From the NCBI GenBank assembly GCA_902798745.1, contig CADBXM010000003.1, forward strand, positions 54,525 through 118,524: a stretch of 64,000 nucleotides of DNA, given 5' to 3'. Of this stretch, positions 26,649 through 35,326 are shown piece by piece. The position numbers and the translations under genes are program-made. Every line of letters begins with the position of its first letter. The stretch's first letter is position 1. A model generated the notes under the pieces. It saw only the letters and a program-made list of their open reading frames with translations. It ran no database searches and was not told where the DNA came from. The stretch comes from an uncultured Eubacteriales bacterium. Lineage in GTDB: Bacteria > Bacillota > Clostridia > Peptostreptococcales > Anaerovoracaceae.

Positions 26649-28064
26649 CTATTTCTTAAGCTTCTCAATAGTGCTCTTGACGAATTCAGGTGTGGAATTG
26701 GTCTCTACTGCCAGGAACTCGATATCGTCTTCATCGATATCGAAAGAACCGTACTTCTTGCAGGCCTTTTTGATGAAGGACTCTCTCATGTGTACGATGT
26801 CCATATCCTTGGTCTTGATGTAGCTTGGGTCCTTTGGCAGGATGATGTTGACGCCAGGCTTGTCTTCAACGCTCGGATCGCCGAACTTGATCTCGATGCC
26901 GTTCTCTCTCGCAAATGCCAGCTGTGGCTGTATGTGCTTTCCTGCGCCGGTGTATTCGGTCTCGGAGCAGAGGATGTACTCGTCTTCAGGCAGTTCCTGA
27001 GCCAGAGCGAATGCAGCTGTCAGGGATGTGTTGCCTGCAGGACCTCTCTCTACGCCTTCAAGGTTTGCAAGAGCTTCGGTGATATACATGACCTCGCCCT
27101 GTGTTACAGTCACATATCTCTCCATATAGCGAAGCGGCCTTGCGGCACTTCTAGGTACATCAGAGTGGTCAGGGTCAACTGCATAAGGAACGCCGAAACC
27201 GGTGTGACCTGTAGTGCAGCTCTTCTTATTGAATGCAGTATCGGATGCCATGTGCAGACCTGTAAGGTCGATGGATGCTGCGATGCACTTTGTATCGGTA
27301 GCTCCGGCCTTAATCAGACCTCTGGCAGTACCGGTCATCATGCCGCCGCCTGCGCTTGTGCAGACCACCATAGCAGGATCCTTACCATACTTTTCTCTGC
27401 ACTGCATAGCGATCTCGTAACCCAGAGTCTCGACTCCGGCGATACCGAATGGAGAATACAGGGAAGCGTTGAAGTAACCTGTGTCTTCCAGTATGGACAG
27501 GAATGTGTAGAACAGTTCCGGTCCTACTGTGAGCTGAACGACTTCTGCGCCGTAAGCTTCACACTTTCTAGCCTTTTCAATGATCTCAGGCTGTCCTACT
27601 CCCTTGGAGTCGAAGCATTCCTGAACGATGATGCACTTCAGACCCTGCATAGCAGCCTGGGAAGCTACAGCTGCGCCATAGTTGCCGGATGTGGCGGCCA
27701 TAACGCCCTTATATCCCATCTTCTTGGCTGTAGCGACAGCACATGCAGCACGTCTTGCCTTGAAGGAGCCGGATGGGTTTGATGCTTCGTCCTTTACCAG
27801 GATGGTAGCGCCGTAACCAGGCTTTGCATACTTTCTTGCCAGTGCGGTGAGGTTTCTGAGCTCCAGTATCGGTGTGTTACCTACGCCTGTAGCGGACTGC
27901 ACCTTCATGATCTCTTCAATGGTGTAGCCGGTGGAAGCCATGAGGGCTTCATAATCAAAACTCATTTTGCCGGATTCGAACTTATCATAGTCCAGACCCA
28001 TGGCGTTCTTCATTATTTCGTTGTTTCTTCCCATAACGGAAGCATAATCTTTAGCCAGTGCCAT
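26649..28064 (-). CDS. ortB: 2-amino-4-oxopentanoate thiolase, PLP subunit
   Basis: 471 residues resembling threonine synthase (fold-type II PLP). The PLP lysine is Lys102 in NPSGSFKARRAA; ATSGNYGAAVASQAAM near 125 binds phosphate, and CTSAGGGMMTGTARG near 235 is the glycine loop. With OrtA it cleaves 2-amino-4-oxopentanoate with CoA into D-alanine and acetyl-CoA, the energy-yielding step. Starts on the last base of the ortA stop (TAATG). Threonine synthase itself is unlikely because of the exact operon context. Confidence 0.93.
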   Translation of the reverse strand: MALAKDYASVMGRNNEIMKNAMGLDYDKFESGKMSFDYEALMASTGYTIEEIMKVQSATGVGNTPILELRNLTALARKYAKPGYGATILVKDEASNPSGSFKARRAACAVATAKKMGYKGVMAATSGNYGAAVASQAAMQGLKCIIVQECFDSKGVGQPEIIEKARKCEAYGAEVVQLTVGPELFYTFLSILEDTGYFNASLYSPFGIAGVETLGYEIAMQCREKYGKDPAMVVCTSAGGGMMTGTARGLIKAGATDTKCIAASIDLTGLHMASDTAFNKKSCTTGHTGFGVPYAVDPDHSDVPRSAARPLRYMERYVTVTQGEVMYITEALANLEGVERGPAGNTSLTAAFALAQELPEDEYILCSETEYTGAGKHIQPQLAFARENGIEIKFGDPSVEDKPGVNIILPKDPSYIKTKDMDIVHMRESFIKKACKKYGSFDIDEDDIEFLAVETNSTPEFVKSTIEKLKK

Positions 28065-28363
28065 TATTTTTCACCTCCGAACAGGATTTCTCTAAGCTGG
28101 GTATCGATCTGAACGAGTTCAGGAACAAACTCGCCGTAGCTGTGTGTATAGTGTGGGTTTACTTCGATCAGTGTGCCTTTTTCAATACGGCCGGTCGCTG
28201 TTTTGACCTCTACTTCGTCACCGATTTCAGCATCTGCCTGAAGGAAACCCTTGGTCCACATTTCCAGAGGTACCTTGGCTGTATCTTCCGGCAGGTTTGG
28301 ATTTCTGCCCTCTGCAGGCAGTACCACGCGGTGGATGCGTACCCAATCATTTTTCTTTGCCAT
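28064..28363 (-). CDS. ortA: 2-amino-4-oxopentanoate thiolase, small subunit
   Basis: 99 residues, matching OrtA. Features are DWVRIHRVVLPAEGRNPNLP at 6-25 and a beta-rich core with GDEVEVKTATGRIEKGTL. It partners OrtB; the pair is needed for thiolase activity. Starts 76 bases after ord behind GGAGTGACAAG, and shares TAATG with ortB. The gap before it holds a hairpin. Confidence 0.92.
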   Translation of the reverse strand: MAKKNDWVRIHRVVLPAEGRNPNLPEDTAKVPLEMWTKGFLQADAEIGDEVEVKTATGRIEKGTLIEVNPHYTHSYGEFVPELVQIDTQLREILFGGEK

Positions 28364-28387
28364 CTTGTCACTCCTTCACATGGGGAA

Positions 28388-28410
28388 CGGTCACCGATTA
28401 TCGATGACCG
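28388..28410 (-). promoter_or_regulatory. Hairpin between ord and ortA
   Basis: CGGTCA-T-CGAT-A-ATCG-G-TGACCG is an almost perfect palindrome without a T run. As RNA it gives a stem of about nine pairs that may set relative expression or protect the downstream message. A DNA-binding site is the alternative reading. Confidence 0.5.
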
Positions 28411-28439
28411 CCTCCGCAAATACTTAAATTATTTTGAAC

Positions 28440-29498
28440 TTATTTTACGATCTTCTTCTCTTCTCTGATGAGGTTACGGAAGTCGCCCATGATAGCCCTA
28501 GGAATAGGAAGGTCGATCATTGTCTTGAGGCCAGCCTCAGCGTTGATGACCATAGGGATCATGTTAACGCACATAGCGATTGTTCCGAGTCCGCCTTCGA
28601 TCTCTGGTGAGTTGACGAGATTTACATTAGGGGAACCCTTGATGATTACATAGTCACCTGTCTGAACGCCAACCTGCTCAGGCTCGATCTGCTGTGGGTG
28701 ATCCATGTGTACAGGAATACCATTGGACAGCTTGGCCTCTGCAGTCATGGATACTCCAGCGCAGGAACCGGCAGCTGCGAAGCCATAAGGGCTCTTTCTG
28801 TCGACGTCTGTAGTGATTGGGTTCATGTCCTGAGCGAACTCAGCAACTTCAAGACCCATACCTTCTGCCATCATGCCAACGGATTCAGCAAAGCCGACGT
28901 GACCGGACATAGTGTGGTTAGCTTTTCTCTCGAGGAATTCCTCAACGGAGATTCCAATGCCCTGCTCTTCCATAACAACAGGTCCGAATGGTGAAAGCGA
29001 GTTAACACGACGGGAAGTGATTTCCTCTACGTCTGTGAGAACACCAGTCATAACGAGGACGAGGAGGTCCATGATGTGGCCAGGGTTTACGCCTGTGCCG
29101 AGGACTGTAACGCCATTCGCCTTAGCGATCTCATCAAGCTGAGCAGCCAGTTCAGGCGACTGAGCTTTTGGGAAAGCCATTTCCTCTGCGGATGTGATTA
29201 CGTTAATGCCCTGCTCGAGGATGTATTTGATCCTTTCGAAAGCGTTCTTTGTGAAGGAGTCTGTGCAGAGAAGTACTACGTCTGCAGCACCCGGCTTGAT
29301 CACGTCTTCGTAAGCGCCGATGATAACGTCTTCGTGATCACCCTTCTCGGTCTTGATATAATCAAACATGGACTTGCCGATCTTTGGGCCTCTGCCTGCT
29401 ACGCCAACGATCTCAACGCCTTTTTTCTTCAGAAGCACGTCGGCCATACCGCCGCCCATAGCGCCAAGTCCCCAAATAATTACTTTAACTTTTTCCAT
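28440..29498 (-). CDS. ord: 2,4-diaminopentanoate dehydrogenase
   Basis: 352 residues. The N-terminal Rossmann motif is IIWGLGAMGGGMADVLL (7-23); GTGVNPGHIMDLLVL near 131-145 resembles dihydrodipicolinate-reductase-type active sites. It oxidatively deaminates 2,4-diaminopentanoate to 2-amino-4-oxopentanoate with NAD(P)+. First gene of the ornithine operon, with AAGGAGGATATGAGTA before the ATG and a leader of about 110 bases from the promoter. Confidence 0.94.
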   Translation of the reverse strand: MEKVKVIIWGLGAMGGGMADVLLKKKGVEIVGVAGRGPKIGKSMFDYIKTEKGDHEDVIIGAYEDVIKPGAADVVLLCTDSFTKNAFERIKYILEQGINVITSAEEMAFPKAQSPELAAQLDEIAKANGVTVLGTGVNPGHIMDLLVLVMTGVLTDVEEITSRRVNSLSPFGPVVMEEQGIGISVEEFLERKANHTMSGHVGFAESVGMMAEGMGLEVAEFAQDMNPITTDVDRKSPYGFAAAGSCAGVSMTAEAKLSNGIPVHMDHPQQIEPEQVGVQTGDYVIIKGSPNVNLVNSPEIEGGLGTIAMCVNMIPMVINAEAGLKTMIDLPIPRAIMGDFRNLIREEKKIVK

Positions 29499-29616
29499 TA
29501 CTCATATCCTCCTTGGATTCATAAAAAAACGCTGTCTTACCGCAGTCGCAACATTAGTTGACAATGATCATCTATTCGAAATAAATGATAAAGCGTGCAG
29601 CGCACATACCTTATTA

Positions 29617-29645
29617 ATTATAAGGGTAAAAGCGGTTTTTGACAA
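29617..29645 (-). promoter_or_regulatory. Strong sigma-A-type promoter of the ornithine operon
   Basis: Minus-strand TTGTCA (29640-29645), 17-base spacer, TATAAT (29617-29622). Transcription would begin near 29610 and give a leader of about 110 bases, longer than needed for translation. The AT-rich palindrome TTATTAATTATAA overlaps the -10. Confidence 0.85.
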
Positions 29646-29677
29646 CACATTAAGCTTGAAATATTACAGTAAATTCA

Positions 29678-29707
29678 TCGACATAAGCATACTTACATCT
29701 TTATAAT
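29678..29707 (+). promoter_or_regulatory. Promoter of the MFS transporter gene
   Basis: TCGACA (29678-29683), 18-base spacer, TATAAT (29702-29707), about 23 bases before the SD AAGGAG. It is back to back with the ornithine promoter, so one regulator could act on both. Confidence 0.65.
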
Positions 29708-29736
29708 ATAAGGTAATTGATCATAAGGAGAAAAAC

Positions 29737-30975
29737 ATGGCAGATGCACACCCAAATATAAAAAGAAATATCCAATACAAAGCGCTCCACGCTTGTTACT
29801 GGATGCTTTACGGAATGGCTACCCAGTTTGCTACGGTATTTCTCCTGTCTCACGGATTCCGGGCCTACATGATAGGCATATTGATGGCTGTGAGCAATCT
29901 TATAGCAGCCGGTGGACAGATGTTTGTCGGCACACTTGCAGACAGGTATCCGCGTCTTACATGGAAAAACATTTGTCTGTTCGTATGCGGTCTGGAAGCC
30001 TTATGTCTCGCCGGTCTCTTTATATTCAGCAGGAGCATGATAATGAACGGGGGTCTATACCCCGTCTTCCTGATACTTGTATTCACACAGATGCCCCTTA
30101 TCAACGCTGCTGTATTTTATTACGAATCACGCGGTGAACACGTCGATTTCGGAAGTGCCAGAGGCACCGGCTCTCTCGCGTACGCGATCATGTCTTTCGC
30201 CTTAGGGCATATCATAGTCAGATACGGGGAGCAATCCATCATCACGGCCGGAATAATTCTTACCGCGGCTTTGTTCATGGTCGTCTTCGTCATGCCTTGC
30301 TCGGCCGGTATCGCCAATGTTACAAGCGAAGATGAAAGCTCAGGCACGTCCGATCCATCCGGCGGTGAGCCGGCGGGCAGCTTCATTGCCTTTACACGGA
30401 AGTACCCATGGTTTATGTTATCTCTCCTCGCCGTCTGCATGATGCTCGCGTTCAACGCCATATCCCACACCTACATGATTCAGTTGATCGAATCGCTCGG
30501 AGGGGACAGCGCCGACATGGGATCTGTGTTTTCGATCGAGACCCTGGCCGAGCTTCCGGTCATGTTCGGCTTCTTCTATATCCTAAAAAAATTCCGGATA
30601 AACACTCTGATGGTGATATCCGGATTCGGATTCGTTCTCAAGGCTCTCTGTTTTGTACTTGCGGGCAGTGTTACGATGCTATACGTACTTCAGATATTCC
30701 AGATCATCAGTTACGCCATGCTTGCGTCTGCCTCGGTATATTATTCTAATGAGCAGGTAGAAGCGGTCGACTCAGTCAAGGGCCAGGGCTATATGACCGC
30801 CGCAATGTCCATAGGCAGTATGGCCGGAAACCTTACAGGCGGATTCGTATACGATTTCGCCGGACTTCGGGCTCTGCTTTTCTATTGCCTCGCTCTGGTA
30901 TCTGTCGGCGCGGTCATAATGCTCCTCAGCATACTTAAGTCGGATCAGAAGCGCATTTCCAATTCAGAAAACTGA
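29737..30975 (+). CDS. MFS transporter
   Basis: 412 residues with twelve hydrophobic segments. The first loop motif VGTLADRYPRLTWKN near 66-80 is the MFS loop 2-3 signature, and the start YKALHACYWMLYGMATQFATV resembles MFS_1-like/nucleoside-permease members. A short charged central loop (about 195-218) separates the halves. Substrate unknown. It is divergent from the ornithine operon and shares its intergenic control region, so a role in uptake or export of a pathway compound is possible but unproven. SD is ATAAGGAG. Confidence 0.82.
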   Translation: MADAHPNIKRNIQYKALHACYWMLYGMATQFATVFLLSHGFRAYMIGILMAVSNLIAAGGQMFVGTLADRYPRLTWKNICLFVCGLEALCLAGLFIFSRSMIMNGGLYPVFLILVFTQMPLINAAVFYYESRGEHVDFGSARGTGSLAYAIMSFALGHIIVRYGEQSIITAGIILTAALFMVVFVMPCSAGIANVTSEDESSGTSDPSGGEPAGSFIAFTRKYPWFMLSLLAVCMMLAFNAISHTYMIQLIESLGGDSADMGSVFSIETLAELPVMFGFFYILKKFRINTLMVISGFGFVLKALCFVLAGSVTMLYVLQIFQIISYAMLASASVYYSNEQVEAVDSVKGQGYMTAAMSIGSMAGNLTGGFVYDFAGLRALLFYCLALVSVGAVIMLLSILKSDQKRISNSEN

Positions 30976-31001
30976 CCCTGAAGGTGACGCTCTCATCGGC
31001 T

Positions 31002-31847
31002 TTATCCCAGAAGGATCCTTGTTGTCAGTTTATCCTCGTGCTCATAATCCTTACGTATTACAAGTGTTCTGGCTCCGCTTGGGCATGTGGATGCGCAAAG
31101 ACCGCACCCGAGACACTTTTTATAGTCTACAGCGCTCGCGCCGCCTAAGCCTATGCTGTTCGCTTCGAAAATACATCTTTCAATACACTTTCCGCATTCA
31201 TCGCATCCTTTACATTTTGAACGATCAAGAGCTATTATCTCAGGGCCTGCCAGCACCTGATCCCTGCGACCCGCCTTATATGCCTGCACAGGCACGCAAA
31301 TCTCATCATCGCAATTGCAGACCACGAAAGTCCATCTTCCGGAGCTGTGGCAGTACATAATGGCGTGCACCAATCCGCACTCATCGAAATACTTCAGCAT
31401 CTCTTTGGCTTCTTCCGCCGTCTCTATCAGACGGTAAGGCTCGCCTATGCCCGTGATCTTAGCGGACAGGTAAAGATTTGCCGTGTATAGTAAAGCCATG
31501 TCCTTTTCTACAGGCTCACGAAACCTGCCGGTCGCCGTCTGGCATACGCACTTCGTGACTGCCATTCTCGGACAATCGTTACCTATATTCTGACCATATA
31601 TGAAATCTATGAACCTGCATGCGGCTTCAGTAGATACCACCACCTCGCGCGGCAGAGCCTTTGGCGTCGACATCTTGTTGAACAGCGCCGCTCTCTTAGG
31701 GCTTTTCAGCATGAACATCGTGCCCTTCAGTATGTAAGGCTCACAGACTCCGTACAGCCATTGCTGTATGTACTGTCCCCTGCTGACCGGTTTGAGTTCG
31801 CCTGTCGAAGGGTCCAGTACCAGACCTCTCTTGTATTTCTCTTTCAT
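31002..31847 (-). CDS. Two-cluster ferredoxin-domain protein, unknown function
   Basis: 281 residues. The C-terminus has two Fe-S motif blocks: KCKGCDECGKCIERCIFEA and KKCLGCGLCASTCPSGA (about 210-265), a bacterial 2[4Fe-4S] ferredoxin arrangement. The N-terminal ~200 residues hold further cysteines (NDCPRMAVTKCVCQT and VVCNCDDEICVPV) and no domain I recognise, though they look like an electron-transfer or metal-binding module. No signal peptide or membrane span is clear apart from a weakly hydrophobic PYILKGTMFML. Transcribed convergently with the MFS gene. Confidence 0.75.
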   Translation of the reverse strand: MKEKYKRGLVLDPSTGELKPVSRGQYIQQWLYGVCEPYILKGTMFMLKSPKRAALFNKMSTPKALPREVVVSTEAACRFIDFIYGQNIGNDCPRMAVTKCVCQTATGRFREPVEKDMALLYTANLYLSAKITGIGEPYRLIETAEEAKEMLKYFDECGLVHAIMYCHSSGRWTFVVCNCDDEICVPVQAYKAGRRDQVLAGPEIIALDRSKCKGCDECGKCIERCIFEANSIGLGGASAVDYKKCLGCGLCASTCPSGARTLVIRKDYEHEDKLTTRILLG

Positions 31848-32104
31848 TACTTCATATCCCCTTTCCAGTAAGGGTCGCGCCGTAAGCTGTTTTCAGCCAC
31901 ACTTCTATTTGAGCAGCGTCAGGCTAAACGCTATTAGGATCTGGCCTGCATAGTAAAGGCTTATATTGGTATTGCGTAGACTCTGTTTGAATTCGTTTCC
32001 AAATGTATTCAGTATCACTCCGAGAGCGTTTTTTTAATTCTATATTAATCTTACCGTTTTTGATAGTATATCACGGTCCGAATCACTACAAATTGCCGGA
32101 GGTA

Positions 32105-32113
32105 TGGTAGAAT
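32105..32113 (+). promoter_or_regulatory. Extended -10 promoter of the lyxose isomerase gene
   Basis: TGGTAGAAT gives TAGAAT at 32108-32113 with TG one base upstream. The transcript would start inside or just before a small hairpin (AGCGAA...TTCGCT, 32116-32132). The rest of 31848-32174 holds no gene I can support; a minus-strand TGATATACT near 32070 may serve the Fe-S gene. Confidence 0.5.
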
Positions 32114-32174
32114 TAGCGAAAGTTTTTTCGCTTAATGACTAAAGGGATCTGTCCTGATAAGAAAGGAATCACAG

Positions 32175-32855
32175 ATGAAGAGATCGGAGATCAATGCTGT
32201 TATCCGGGAAATGGAAGAGCTTATCTGCTCGGTGGGGTTTGCGCTGCCGCCGTTCTGCAGCTGGACACCTGAGGAATGGTCGGAAAAAGGCCATGAATAC
32301 GATGAGATCCGCGACAACATGCTTGGATGGGATATAACGGACTACGGTCTGGGTGATTTCAACAAGGTGGGAATGGGTCTGATCACTCTCAGGAATGGAA
32401 ATCAGCATGATCCTAAGTACAAGAAGACATATGCAGAGAAGCTTCTGTTTCTGCGTGACAACATGATCTCACCGATGCACTTTCACTGGGTGAAATCCGA
32501 AGACGTAATAAATCGCGGAGGGGGAACTCTTCTAATACAGGTGTACAACGATGATGGAGAAGGCGGCCTTGCAGATACTGATGTGCTGGTCAACTCCGAT
32601 GGTCGTTCATACTACGTTACTGCCGGCACCGAAGTGCGGCTCGAACCGGGACAGAGCATAACTCTATGGCCTCATCAGTATCACGAATTCCATGTAGTTC
32701 CGGGCTCAGGCAGCGTGCTTGTCGGAGAGGTGTCCCAGTGCAATGACGACAACACTGATAACAGATTCTACGAGCCGGTTTACAGATTTCCTGAAATCGA
32801 AGAGGATGAGCCGCCGTACAGGCTCCTGTGTAACGAGTATCCCGCTGCGGAATAG
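32175..32855 (+). CDS. D-lyxose/D-mannose isomerase-like cupin protein
   Basis: 226 residues, the size of the D-lyxose ketol-isomerase family. The cupin metal site is visible as SPMHFHWVKSEDVINRGGG near 98-116 (two His and a Glu) and a further His in WPHQYHEFHVVPG near 170. N-terminal KRSEINAVIREMEELI and LGWDITDYGLGDF are family blocks. The enzyme interconverts D-lyxose/D-xylulose or D-mannose/D-fructose; which is preferred here cannot be told. Monocistronic, SD AGAAAGGAATCACAG. Confidence 0.85.
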   Translation: MKRSEINAVIREMEELICSVGFALPPFCSWTPEEWSEKGHEYDEIRDNMLGWDITDYGLGDFNKVGMGLITLRNGNQHDPKYKKTYAEKLLFLRDNMISPMHFHWVKSEDVINRGGGTLLIQVYNDDGEGGLADTDVLVNSDGRSYYVTAGTEVRLEPGQSITLWPHQYHEFHVVPGSGSVLVGEVSQCNDDNTDNRFYEPVYRFPEIEEDEPPYRLLCNEYPAAE

Positions 32856-32881
32856 TCGCTTAGTTAAGGAATTCCTCTGTT

Positions 32882-33619
32882 TCAAACCAGAACCTTGTCT
32901 ACGATAATGTCTACCTCGGGTACGTCCTTATATAGTGGCTCTCCCTTTAGGCCAGCCTCCATTATGTTTTTGTCCGCGGGTACTGACGCGATGACCGCGT
33001 CCTTATCTCGCAGAGTTTCCCGTATCATCCGTGACTGATCATCGTCTGCCTTGTTGATGATAAGATAGACCGGCTTTCCGAAAGCCCTGCCCATATCGCT
33101 GACTTTTTCAGAGAGACGGATGGATTCATATGAGGGATCTACTACCATAAAAATGATATCCGCGCATTTATCCAGCCCTCGCCCGAAATGCTCGATGCCG
33201 GCCTCGGTATCGATTATGACTGTATCCTTGTCGCCCAGCTCAAGATTGCTGAGAAATTCCCTTGCGGTGAAGCCTATGCCGCAGGCGCAGCCTTCTCCGG
33301 CTTCGGCGATCTTTCCTACCGCTACAAGATGAAGGCCCTCAGCGCCGGACAGGTATTCCGGCGGTATGTCGGATATCGACCACTTGTCTTCAAACACCTT
33401 GCCTGTCTCATCATAACGCTTGTAAGCGCCTTTCTTTCCGCCAAAGTAATGAGTAAGGTCTTCCGGAAGGTCAAGCCCAAGCTGCCTGTGGAGCCCGTAA
33501 TTCGATTCATCAGTATCTACTACCAGAACATTCTGCCCTCTCGACGCGCAGGCTCTCGCCATAAGCGTCGCCAGCGTGCTTTTTCCGCAGCCTCCCTTGC
33601 CGCATAACAGTATCTTCAT
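32882..33619 (-). CDS. cooC: CooC-type nickel-insertion/maturation ATPase
   Basis: 245 residues of the MinD/ParA class. Deviant Walker A GKGGCGKST is at 7-15, VLVVDTDESNYGLHRQLG near 32-49 is the switch I region of CooC, and CACGIGF near 111 supplies the paired cysteines used for metal-dependent dimerisation. IIDTEAGIEHFGRG near 136 is Walker B. CooC helps load nickel into CO dehydrogenase; no CODH gene is in this window, so the client is elsewhere or different. Convergent with the lyxose isomerase gene. Confidence 0.83.
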   Translation of the reverse strand: MKILLCGKGGCGKSTLATLMARACASRGQNVLVVDTDESNYGLHRQLGLDLPEDLTHYFGGKKGAYKRYDETGKVFEDKWSISDIPPEYLSGAEGLHLVAVGKIAEAGEGCACGIGFTAREFLSNLELGDKDTVIIDTEAGIEHFGRGLDKCADIIFMVVDPSYESIRLSEKVSDMGRAFGKPVYLIINKADDDQSRMIRETLRDKDAVIASVPADKNIMEAGLKGEPLYKDVPEVDIIVDKVLV

Positions 33620-33808
33620 CGTAATATCTCTCCATTTTCAATTAACAATTACTCTGTTTGTTATTGTATCTCTGTCCTGTTCTTTCCGCAAAGAGAAAAT
33701 CCTTAGTTACAGCACCCTGCTTATTGCGCCCGCATGCTCAGGCCGTCTAAAAGCCCACTTCCCGTTTTTATGATGTATAATATGAATATACTAAGCAGGA
33801 GGTCCTAT

Positions 33809-35287
33809 ATGAAGCAGATCGACCTTACGCCTCTTATAAAGCAGTCGGAAGTCTCAAAGATAGTTCTCAATCTTCCGATTTGTGAAACAGAACGAGCTTT
33901 TTTCAATGGTTATCAGACATGGACCTCATCTTTTGAGGTGAGAACGCAGGATACGATCCCGGGCCTAAACAGATTTATCAAACATCTGGGTGCTCCATGG
34001 GGCATAACCAAATACGGAGATGATTTTTTCATACAGCGAAGCGGTAAGCCCGGATGTTTTCATGGCTTCACCTATTTCTACAAGCGGTTTGAAGAAAACT
34101 ATTTTCTCATAGGCTCTACTGATGAGACCAATGGCTATACGATTTTTGAGTATGACATGCCTGCAGGTATCCTCACCATAAGAAAAGATGCCGGTATCGG
34201 TGACAGATTCGACAAAGATCTACACCTGGCAGCTTTTGAAGGCAGCCACGATGAAGTATTTGACGCGTGGTTCAAGGCAGCGGGCATAAAACGCCGCCCA
34301 TGTGATCCGATGGCCGGGTACGGCAGCTGGTATAATCATTATGACAAAATAAACGACGAGACCATAAGCCGGGATCTTGCGGGTTGTGCAAGTATGCTTG
34401 AGCCGGGAGATCTCTTCCAGATAGATGATGGCTGGCAGACAGCGGTCGGAGACTGGGAGTGTGATCCGAAAAGTTTCCCACGTGGGATGAGATCCATGGT
34501 CACAGATATACACAGTAGCGGTTTCAAGGCAGGTCTCTGGCTCGCTCCGTTCTCAGCGCAGAACAATTCAAAGCTTATAAAAAATCATCCTGAATGGCTG
34601 CTTATGCACAACGGAAAACCATGGTATGTAGGATACAATTGGGGCGGCTTCTTCTCGCTCGACATAGACGATCCCGGTGTCAGGGATCATTTGAAGAGGG
34701 TCTTTGACACGGTATTCAGCGAATGGGGATTCGATCTGGTCAAACTCGACTTTCTCTACTCTGCGGCGCCGTGGATGACAGACAAAGGCGAATTCTTCGG
34801 TGAGAGTCGCGGAGGACGTATGTGCAGAGCCATGGACTATTTGAGAGAATGGTGTGGTGACGGCATGATCCTTGGCTGCGGCGTCCCGCTTGGACCTGCG
34901 TTCGGAAAGGTCGAGTACTGCAGGATAGGCTGCGATGCAAGTCTGGACTGGAACGGTGATGCTCTCATGCGAAAGGTAAGCCGCGAACTCCCATCGACCA
35001 AGCACACGATACTCAACACTTTCTACCGAAGAGGTCTCGATGGAAGAGCTTTCCTGAACGATCCCGATGTCTTCTTTCTTAGACGGGACAATATAAAGCT
35101 GAACGAGGAGCAGAAAGACCTTCACGCGAGAGTACTCGCGCAATACGGGAGCTTTTTCCTGACCTCGGATAATATGGGAAGCTACGATGATAAGCAGCGC
35201 GAACACTACAGAAAGCTCAGAGAGCTATGGAATAACAAGGATTGGACCGACAGGCACTTTCTTGACCTGTTGAACAACTGGAAATAA
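33809..35287 (+). CDS. Alpha-galactosidase, GH36 family
   Basis: 492 residues. GH36 blocks: AGYGSWYNHYDKI near 170, FQIDDGWQ near 200, GLWLAPFSA near 245, the nucleophile Asp314 in LVKLDFLYSA and the acid/base Asp376 in RIGCDASLDW. Shorter than the ~700-residue enzymes because the N-terminal beta domain is small. No signal peptide, so it acts on imported oligosaccharides. The ATG at 33809 sits behind GCAGGAGGTCCTAT; a TATAAT box is at 33776-33781. Followed after 39 bases by a MelB-type symporter, forming an alpha-galactoside uptake and hydrolysis unit. Confidence 0.88.
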   Translation: MKQIDLTPLIKQSEVSKIVLNLPICETERAFFNGYQTWTSSFEVRTQDTIPGLNRFIKHLGAPWGITKYGDDFFIQRSGKPGCFHGFTYFYKRFEENYFLIGSTDETNGYTIFEYDMPAGILTIRKDAGIGDRFDKDLHLAAFEGSHDEVFDAWFKAAGIKRRPCDPMAGYGSWYNHYDKINDETISRDLAGCASMLEPGDLFQIDDGWQTAVGDWECDPKSFPRGMRSMVTDIHSSGFKAGLWLAPFSAQNNSKLIKNHPEWLLMHNGKPWYVGYNWGGFFSLDIDDPGVRDHLKRVFDTVFSEWGFDLVKLDFLYSAAPWMTDKGEFFGESRGGRMCRAMDYLREWCGDGMILGCGVPLGPAFGKVEYCRIGCDASLDWNGDALMRKVSRELPSTKHTILNTFYRRGLDGRAFLNDPDVFFLRRDNIKLNEEQKDLHARVLAQYGSFFLTSDNMGSYDDKQREHYRKLRELWNNKDWTDRHFLDLLNNWK

Positions 35288-35326
35288 ACTATTGCGGAAA
35301 TACTATAAAACTAAAGGAAGAGCAAA

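Noticed and set aside
32169-32408. Minus-strand frames opposite the lyxose isomerase gene
   Set aside because: Shadow frames with no motifs; the plus-strand cupin is clear.
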